A stretch of DNA of 11,450 nt, from contig URKO01000010.1 of assembly GCA_900548415.1 (NCBI GenBank), forward strand, positions 1 through 11,450, read 5' to 3'. Within the stretch, counting starts at the first letter, position 1. The number at the start of each line of letters is the position of its first letter. Under the pieces are notes generated by a model. That model saw only the letters and a program-made list of their open reading frames with translations, was not told the origin of the DNA and did no database searches. Shown piece after piece: positions 1-5,038 of this stretch. This DNA comes from an uncultured Porphyromonas sp. GTDB lineage: Bacteria; Bacteroidota; Bacteroidia; Bacteroidales; Porphyromonadaceae. The translations under genes were made by a program, and so were the position numbers.

Positions 1-17
1 CTTGCTTGCAAGATTGT

Positions 18-44
18 GAGACTGTTGACTTTTGCAACAGTCTC
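18..44 (-). terminator. Candidate terminator hairpin after the transaldolase gene
   Basis: A perfect 10-bp inverted repeat, GAGACTGTTG at 18-27 and CAACAGTCTC at 35-44, encloses a 7-nt loop. It starts 4 nt past the stop codon of the transaldolase gene on the minus strand, where an operon-ending terminator would be expected. The tract after it in the direction of transcription is only weakly T-rich (ACAATCTT), so it is not a textbook intrinsic terminator. The window ends too soon to show what lies beyond. Confidence 0.6.
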
Positions 45-47
45 TGT

Positions 48-713
48 TTACTTGCCTTGCTTGGCGACGCGCTCTTGGTCGGCGATGAAGGCTGCGAGAC
101 CGCTATCGGTGAGCGGGTGCTTGAGCAGACCGAGGATAGCCTTGAGCGGGCAGGTGGCTACGTCAGCACCGACGCGCATGCAGTCGATGATGTGCTGCGT
201 GTGGCGGATGCTAGCTGCGAGCACTTGCGTATTAAAGCCGTAGGTCTCGAAGGTCTCTACGATGTCGGCGATGAGCGAGACACCGTCCGAGCTGATGTCG
301 TCGAGACGACCCACAAAGGGCGAGACATAGGTAGCTCCCGCCTTAGCAGCTAGAACAGCCTGACCGAGGTTAAAGATGAGCGTACAGTTGGTCCGTATGC
401 CCTCCTTGGTGAGCTGGCAGATGGTCTTGATACCGTCTTGGGTACAGGGTACCTTGACCACGATGTTCTTGTGTAGGGCAGCTAGCTCGCGTGCCTCGGG
501 GAGCATCTGCTCGTAGGTGGTGCTGAGCACCTCGGCACTGACATCTCCGTCTACGATATTGCAGATCTTGAGGTAGTGCTCACGGCAGGCTGCATCACCA
601 GCGATGCCTTCCTTAGCCATCAGTGAGGGGTTGGTTGTGACGCCATCGAGGACACCGAGCGCTTCGGCTGTGCGGATATCATCGAGATTGGCTGTATCGA
701 TAAAAAACTTCAT
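48..713 (-). CDS. fsa: Transaldolase of the FSA/TalC/MipB family
   Basis: A cytosolic class I aldolase-fold enzyme of 221 aa, the usual length for the short transaldolase/fructose-6-phosphate aldolase family of sugar-phosphate metabolism. Visible motifs are the N-terminal FIDTANL with Asp6, GVTTNPS at 24-30, the Schiff-base lysine in VVKVP (Lys87), TNCTLIF at 108-114 and SPFVGR at 131-136. Two positions that separate the activities are transaldolase-like: Glu61 in SAEVL, where E. coli FsaA has Gln59, and Phe133, where FsaA has Tyr131. Transfer of dihydroxyacetone units in the non-oxidative pentose phosphate pathway is therefore likelier than fructose-6-phosphate cleavage; this is inference from residues. 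The ATG at 713 fits the family N-terminus. It lies 30 nt after the carbonic anhydrase-like gene, with an A/T-rich leader and no clear Shine-Dalgarno sequence, and is the last gene of the probable operon. Confidence 0.93.
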   Translation of the reverse strand: MKFFIDTANLDDIRTAEALGVLDGVTTNPSLMAKEGIAGDAACREHYLKICNIVDGDVSAEVLSTTYEQMLPEARELAALHKNIVVKVPCTQDGIKTICQLTKEGIRTNCTLIFNLGQAVLAAKAGATYVSPFVGRLDDISSDGVSLIADIVETFETYGFNTQVLAASIRHTQHIIDCMRVGADVATCPLKAILGLLKHPLTDSGLAAFIADQERVAKQGK

Positions 714-743
714 AATATGGGGTATAGGTTGAGATATAAAATT

Positions 744-1307
744 CTATTCGTGCGAACCCTCAGAGTATTTCTCAGGATTCATAAACCAGTCGGCATACAT
801 GCCGTAGTCGTGTGCCGTGCGCTTATTGAGCGACTGGCTCTGCTCGGGAGGCACATCCTTGATATACTTAGCGGGCGTGCCAGCGTACATCGTGTAGGGC
901 GGGATGATCGTATTGGCTAGGACGACCGCCCCAGCAGCTACGATAGCGCCTTCACCGACCACTGCGTTGTCCATGACGACGGCACCCATGCCGATGAGCG
1001 CGTAGGCACCCACCTTGGCACCGTGCAGGATCACGTTGTGACCTAGTGAGGCGTAGTCGCCTATCTCGCATACGGAGCGCCCGTGGAGCGTGTGGAGTGT
1101 GCAGCCGTCCTGTATGTTGACGTGATTGCCTATGTGGATGCTATTGACATCGCCACGTAAGACTGCGTTGAACCATACGCTGCACCCTGTGCCCATCACT
1201 ACATCACCGATGATGCGTGCACCCTCGGCGACGAAGGTGCCCTCCCCGAGCTGAGGCGTAAAGCCCCGCACGGGGATAAGGCTTCCTGCTGGATATTCGT
1301 ATGCCAT
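744..1307 (-). CDS. Gamma-class carbonic anhydrase-like left-handed beta-helix protein (YrdA/PaaY type)
   Basis: A 187-aa protein with hexapeptide-repeat (left-handed beta-helix) sequence through about residues 25-150, the fold of gamma carbonic anhydrases, which work as trimers with a metal at each subunit interface. The three expected metal-binding histidines are present: His72 in CTLHTL, and His90 and His95 in SLGHNVILHG. Arg51 and Asp53 in VLRGD and Gln66 in NIQDG match the Arg59, Asp61 and Gln75 positions of the archaeal enzyme Cam. Like YrdA and PaaY it lacks the acidic loop of Cam that carries the proton-shuttle glutamate, and many such short proteins have weak or unproven CO2-hydration activity, so the function is only family-level. 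No signal peptide is visible. The ATG at 1307 is 5 nt past the peptidase stop codon, which supports co-transcription and possibly translational coupling. Confidence 0.9.
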   Translation of the reverse strand: MAYEYPAGSLIPVRGFTPQLGEGTFVAEGARIIGDVVMGTGCSVWFNAVLRGDVNSIHIGNHVNIQDGCTLHTLHGRSVCEIGDYASLGHNVILHGAKVGAYALIGMGAVVMDNAVVGEGAIVAAGAVVLANTIIPPYTMYAGTPAKYIKDVPPEQSQSLNKRTAHDYGMYADWFMNPEKYSEGSHE

Positions 1308-1312
1308 ACCGA

Positions 1313-3103
1313 TTAGAGGGGCAGGGTCTTATTGCGTAGCCACTCAGCCTCCTCAGGGGTGAGTAGGGGAGAGAGCTCCTGATAGATATGCTCCTGATAG
1401 CCGTTGTACCAAGCTATCTCCTTGTCAGTCAGGAGAGACTTGTCTACGAGCGCATTGTCTAGGTAGCAGAGCGTCATCGTCTCAAAGCCGTAGAAGGTGC
1501 CGAACTCGGTCTGCTCCTTCTCGACCGTCAGGATCAAGCTCTCGATGCGGATACCATACTGGTCCGCACGATAGAGCCCAGGCTCATTGCTGGTAAAAGT
1601 GTGCAGATGCATCGGCGTCGGATTATTGTCCGTGCGGATGTTTTGCGGACCCTCGTGTACATTCATAAATACACCAACACCATGTCCTGTGCCGTGCCCG
1701 TAGGAGAGACCTCTATCCCAAAGTGCCTTGCGAGCTAGTATGTCTAGCTGGTTGCCGCGAGTGCCCTTGGGAAAGCGTGCCGTAGCAATCGCTATGTGTC
1801 CCTTGAGGACTAGCGTGAAGTCAGTGCGCTGCTGGTCGGTGACAGGGCCGAGAGCGACCGTACGGGTGATGTCTGTCGTACCGTCGATGTACTGTCCACC
1901 GCTGTCTAGTAGGAGCATGCCTTCGGGTTCAAGCTTGTTGGCACTCTCGGGCGTAGCGGAGTAGTGCACGATAGCACCGTGTCCCTTGTAGCCGCAGATG
2001 ACGCCAAAGCTGTCGCTGACGTAAAACTCCTGCTTCGCACGGAACTGCTGGAGCGTCTCGCCGGCTGTGTACTCGTCGACATACTCGCCCTTTTTCAGAG
2101 CCTGTTCGAGCCAGATGAAGAAGCGAGTCAGGGCGACACCATCACGGTGCATAGCTCGGTGGATGCCAGCTATCTCCGCCTCGTTTTTGATCGACTTGAG
2201 GTGCGTTATGACCGAGTCACCTGTGATAACGGGACGATTGCCCAGCTCCTCACGGACACGCTCGGTCGTGCGCTTTGGATCGACCATCACCTTGAGGTTA
2301 GCTGGCAGCTTGCTGAGGAAGTCGTAGAAGGTGTCGTAATCGCGAACCTCTACACCCTCGCCATTGAGTATCTGGCGTAGCTCGGGGACCGTCTTCTCGG
2401 GCAGTGCAAAGAGATAAGCCTGCTTATTGTCGATAAAACCAAAAGCGATGCCCACGGGATTGTAAGAGACGTCGTTGCCCCTGATGTTAAAGCTCCAGCA
2501 GAGCTCATCGACCATCGTGATAGCGACTGCCTCGGCACCATAGCTCTGGTAAGCCTCGCGGATACGCTGCAGACGGTCACGGGTGCGCTCGCCTGAGAAC
2601 TTGACATCCTGTAGGTAGAACGTATTGGTTGGCACGCCTGGTCTGTCGCTCCACACCTCTTCGATGAGGTCATACTGAGAGACCAACTTGATGCCATGGT
2701 TTGCTAGCGACTGGGCAAGCGGTGCGTACTCGGCCATGGAGTAGCAGGCACCATCGACCCCGACGACGGCTCCCTCGCTCAGGTGGGCAGCAAGATACTG
2801 CTGGATCGTAGGGGTGTCTGGATCGTCGCCACGTTGTAGCGTCATCTCGCTACCTTGCAGCTCATTGGTCGCCTGCAGGTAGTAGCGTGAGTCGGTCCAC
2901 ATGAAGGCTTTGTCTAGCGTCACGAGTGCTGTGCCGGCAGAGCCAGTGAAGCCACTGATCCAGGTGCGCGACTTCCACCGCTCGGGGGTGTACTCGCTCA
3001 GATGAGCATCGCCACTAGGTATGATGTAAGCATCTATATGATGCGTGCGCATCGCTTGGCGGAGCGCCTCGATACGCTGATTGGTAGGATTGTTTGTTGG
3101 CAT
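1313..3103 (-). CDS. pepP: Aminopeptidase P family metallopeptidase (Xaa-Pro aminopeptidase, M24B)
   Basis: A 596-aa protein with the three-domain layout of eukaryotic-type aminopeptidase P: two creatinase-like N-terminal domains (about 10-155 and 160-300) and a pita-bread catalytic domain (about 305-540) with a C-terminal extension. The five metal ligands are visible: Asp400 (LLLDSGG), Asp411 (GTTDITRT), His474 (GHGTGHG), Glu507 (SNEPG) and Glu521 (GIRIES). Their spacings (11, 63, 33 and 14) closely match human XPNPEP1. His380 (IVHYSA) and His484 (VHEGP) occupy the other active-site histidine positions. It should release N-terminal residues that precede proline, using two metal ions, probably manganese. 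There is no signal peptide, so it is probably cytosolic. The ATG at 3103 follows an A/T-rich leader without a Shine-Dalgarno sequence, and no TAnnTTTG box is seen in the 51-nt gap before it, so transcription probably comes from upstream. The gene symbol denotes the family only. Confidence 0.95.
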   Translation of the reverse strand: MPTNNPTNQRIEALRQAMRTHHIDAYIIPSGDAHLSEYTPERWKSRTWISGFTGSAGTALVTLDKAFMWTDSRYYLQATNELQGSEMTLQRGDDPDTPTIQQYLAAHLSEGAVVGVDGACYSMAEYAPLAQSLANHGIKLVSQYDLIEEVWSDRPGVPTNTFYLQDVKFSGERTRDRLQRIREAYQSYGAEAVAITMVDELCWSFNIRGNDVSYNPVGIAFGFIDNKQAYLFALPEKTVPELRQILNGEGVEVRDYDTFYDFLSKLPANLKVMVDPKRTTERVREELGNRPVITGDSVITHLKSIKNEAEIAGIHRAMHRDGVALTRFFIWLEQALKKGEYVDEYTAGETLQQFRAKQEFYVSDSFGVICGYKGHGAIVHYSATPESANKLEPEGMLLLDSGGQYIDGTTDITRTVALGPVTDQQRTDFTLVLKGHIAIATARFPKGTRGNQLDILARKALWDRGLSYGHGTGHGVGVFMNVHEGPQNIRTDNNPTPMHLHTFTSNEPGLYRADQYGIRIESLILTVEKEQTEFGTFYGFETMTLCYLDNALVDKSLLTDKEIAWYNGYQEHIYQELSPLLTPEEAEWLRNKTLPL

Positions 3104-3133
3104 ATATATGATTGTTTATTCTTTGAATCTATG

Positions 3134-3157
3134 GGTTTGGGTCTAGGTTTGGGTCTA
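3134..3157. repeat. Two perfect 12-bp tandem copies spanning the DUF4301 stop codon
   Basis: GGTTTGGGTCTA occurs twice back to back (3134-3145 and 3146-3157). The second copy holds the stop codon of the DUF4301 gene (CTA on the plus strand, TAG in the gene). The first copy lies in the 51-nt spacer before the peptidase gene and brings a second TAG in the same frame 12 nt on, so it looks like a local duplication of the gene's last bases. Confidence 0.85.
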
Positions 3158-4717
3158 GTCTGCTAGCGGCTGATGCTCCGGGCGGAGCAGGTCTAGGACC
3201 GTCTTGACAGGGGTAAAGGTATCGCTCGGCACCTCGACGAAGATCGTGTTCCAGTCGTGCATAGCTCCATTCCAAAGTCCTGGATGCTCCAGCGCTTTGA
3301 GCGGACGCCCCTCGACGCTCTTCTCACTGATGAATGCGGTCTGCGGATTGACATACTTGTGCAGGTCAAAGGGGTTGCCTTCGTAGTCTCGTATGTAGCA
3401 GCAGAGGTCGACCGGGTTGAAGTGGGTTCCCTCGCGCATCATCTCAAGTGCCTCGGGGTTGTTCTTGTCCACCTGTACGCTCTCTAGGATCTGCAGCGAG
3501 GTGGTGCCGTCGGCTTCGCGCACTAGGTAGGGGCCACCGCCAGGCTCGCCCTCGTTACGCACCATACCGCAGACTCGTATCGGGCGATTGAGCTTGCTCA
3601 TCAGCTTAGGGATCAGCTCCTCCTCGCTGAGTAACTCGGCGTGCGGGATCTGTATGCAGAGCGTCTCATCGAGAAAGGTCAAGATCTCTTCCGTCAGAGC
3701 CTTGCTCACCTTCGCGCGCTTGAGTTGTTGTAGATAGCCGAAGATGCGGTCACGTACTGCGAGGAGGATACCGCCGAGGAGCTTTTTGTAGAGTACCGTA
3801 TTGCTCTTCAGATGGTCGGGCGTGACGTTGTCAATGTTTTTGATGAAAACGACTGAAGCGTCTAGACGTCCGAGATTGCCTATGAGCGTGCCGTGCCCAC
3901 CGGGGCGGAGGAGCAACGTGCCATCAGCACGGCGGAAGGGGGTGCCGCGCTCTATATCTAGAGCGATCGTGTCGGTGCTAGACTCCTGGACACTGTAGGT
4001 CACTTGGTAGCGACAGCCGAAGAGATCCTCGAAGCTCTGGATGCGTCTATCCACGAGAGAGCGAAAAGCCTCTAGATGCTCTGGCGATACGGTGAAGTGG
4101 AGTCGTACACGTCCGTGTATGTCTTGCGCATAGAGTGCACCCTCGACCATGTGCTCTTCGATAGGGGTGCGCTTGGTGCCATTGGGGTAATCGTGGAAGA
4201 GGAGCATTCCCTTAGGTAGCGAGCCGTAGCTCATGCCGTGCGTGTCGAGGAGGTTGTCGATGATGGTGCCGTACTGCTCGCTCTCGACCAACTTGCTCAT
4301 GGTGCGCCAATTGTTGCGCAGGCAGGTCTCGCTCAGCTTCTCATAGAAGGCAAAAGACTCTAGATGATCCACAAACGTCTGCTGGTCGGGCGTCAACTCA
4401 TCGTGCGAGATCTGCTGCTCCTTGGGGAGCCCATAGAGAGCCTTAAACATACGACTCGCTGCCCCCGAGGCCGGGACGAACTTGATGACGTCGGCCTCTG
4501 GCTTCTGCAGGTAGTCGTGCCACAGGTCGAGGTACTGAACCATCTCGTCAGTAGCTAGGCGCACGATGCCTCGCTCGATCTTGGCCGAGTCAACGATAAC
4601 AAGGTAGGGCGTCCCATCGACGAGTAGCTTGAGCTGTCGCTCCGCTTCGCTGTCGGAGATGCCCCGCTCAGCGAGGTAGCTGAGGTCTTCGGGGGTAAAT
4701 GCTGTGGTGTCAGACAT
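3155..4717 (-). CDS. DUF4301 family protein, nucleotidyltransferase-like motifs
   Basis: A 520-aa soluble protein that I recognise as the Bacteroidetes DUF4301 family, which has no established function that I know of. Several conserved-looking segments resemble sugar-nucleotide pyrophosphorylases (UDPGP type) in kind and order: FVPASGAASRM at 80-90 in place of a glycine-rich G-x-G-x-R nucleotide loop, PKGMLLFH at 168-175 (compare the substrate-binding P-K-G), SSTDT near 246-250, LRPGGHGTL at 270-278 (compare P-G-G-x-G), and FIKNIDNV at 291-298 (compare the metal-site V-D-N). Later landmarks are RVCGMVRNEG at 381-390 and VNPQTAFIS at 457-465. A GT-A-like nucleotidyltransferase fold is therefore plausible, but this is inference from motifs. 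The ATG at 4717 lies about 30 nt after a TATCTTTG -7 box, with no Shine-Dalgarno sequence. It is the first gene of a probable four-gene operon. Confidence 0.85.
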   Translation of the reverse strand: MSDTTAFTPEDLSYLAERGISDSEAERQLKLLVDGTPYLVIVDSAKIERGIVRLATDEMVQYLDLWHDYLQKPEADVIKFVPASGAASRMFKALYGLPKEQQISHDELTPDQQTFVDHLESFAFYEKLSETCLRNNWRTMSKLVESEQYGTIIDNLLDTHGMSYGSLPKGMLLFHDYPNGTKRTPIEEHMVEGALYAQDIHGRVRLHFTVSPEHLEAFRSLVDRRIQSFEDLFGCRYQVTYSVQESSTDTIALDIERGTPFRRADGTLLLRPGGHGTLIGNLGRLDASVVFIKNIDNVTPDHLKSNTVLYKKLLGGILLAVRDRIFGYLQQLKRAKVSKALTEEILTFLDETLCIQIPHAELLSEEELIPKLMSKLNRPIRVCGMVRNEGEPGGGPYLVREADGTTSLQILESVQVDKNNPEALEMMREGTHFNPVDLCCYIRDYEGNPFDLHKYVNPQTAFISEKSVEGRPLKALEHPGLWNGAMHDWNTIFVEVPSDTFTPVKTVLDLLRPEHQPLAD

Positions 4718-4748
4718 ACGCTGTAAGGTGTCAGAGTAATAGGCACCT

Positions 4749-4756
4749 CAAAGATA
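4749..4756 (-). promoter_or_regulatory. Bacteroidetes -7 promoter element for the DUF4301 operon
   Basis: Read on the minus strand this is TATCTTTG, matching the TAnnTTTG -7 consensus of Bacteroidetes primary sigma factors. It sits 31 nt before the DUF4301 start codon. No TTG is seen at the expected -33 position; that region falls at the edge of the heptamer array. The wider context, CAAAGATACGAAA on the plus strand, is repeated exactly before uvrA. Confidence 0.6.
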
Positions 4757-4774
4757 CGAAAAAGTAGCTAGTAG

Positions 4775-4816
4775 TTAGAGATTAGAAGTTAGAGATCAGA
4801 GGTTAGAAGTTAGAGG
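4775..4816. repeat. Heptamer tandem repeat array, six copies of TTAGARR
   Basis: Six consecutive 7-mers read TTAGAGA, TTAGAAG, TTAGAGA, TCAGAGG, TTAGAAG and TTAGAGG. Variation is confined to the last two bases apart from one T-to-C change. The array begins 18 nt upstream of the -7 box of the DUF4301 promoter, so it overlaps or directly precedes the -33 region. The same heptamer family fills the gap upstream of uvrA. Confidence 0.9.
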
Positions 4817-4817
4817 G

Positions 4818-4853
4818 CTAGTGGCTCTAGTGGCACTAGTGATTCTAGTAATT
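4818..4853. repeat. 9-mer tandem repeat array, four degenerate copies of CTAGTGGNN
   Basis: The copies are CTAGTGGCT (4818), CTAGTGGCA (4827), CTAGTGATT (4836) and CTAGTAATT (4845). They decay progressively from left to right and follow the heptamer array after one base, so two unrelated periods (7 and 9) sit side by side in the same intergenic region. Confidence 0.8.
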
Positions 4854-4860
4854 CCTCTCT

Positions 4861-4955
4861 TGGAACTTTTTAGTTCCAGCGGAGAAACTTTTCATTTCCT
4901 ACGTAGGAAAACAGTTTCCAAGGCTGGAAAGGTTTTGGAAAGCTGTAGGGAAAAC
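4861..4955. repeat. Cluster of short palindromes built on TTTCC/GGAAA
   Basis: Three back-to-back inverted repeats are visible: TGGAACT-TTTT-AGTTCCA (4861-4878, 7-bp stem), the perfect 16-bp palindrome TTTCCTACGTAGGAAA (4895-4910), and TTTCCA-AGGC-TGGAAA (4915-4930, 6-bp stem). A weaker GTTTT...AAAAC pair (4932-4955) follows. Together with the adjacent arrays it accounts for most of the 4718-5038 gap between the DUF4301 and mutS genes. It resembles a dispersed intergenic repeat, but the window holds only one copy, so that is not shown here. Confidence 0.65.
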
Positions 4956-4976
4956 TCATTGTCGACAGGCTTCAAG

Positions 4977-5020
4977 CAAATAACCCTGTGTAGAAGCGTA
5001 TTCCTACACAGGGTTATTTG
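4977..5020 (-). terminator. Strong terminator hairpin after mutS
   Basis: A perfect 17-bp inverted repeat runs from 4977-4993 to 5004-5020 around a 10-nt loop, with GGGT/ACCC and TGTGTAG/CTACACA pairs in the core. It begins 18 nt after the mutS stop codon. The outer stem is AT-rich on both sides (CAAATAA and TTATTTG), so the mutS transcript ends in a U-rich arm and the structure could also stop transcription coming from the other direction. Confidence 0.85.
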
Positions 5021-5038
5021 TATGAGGGCTGCTACTCG

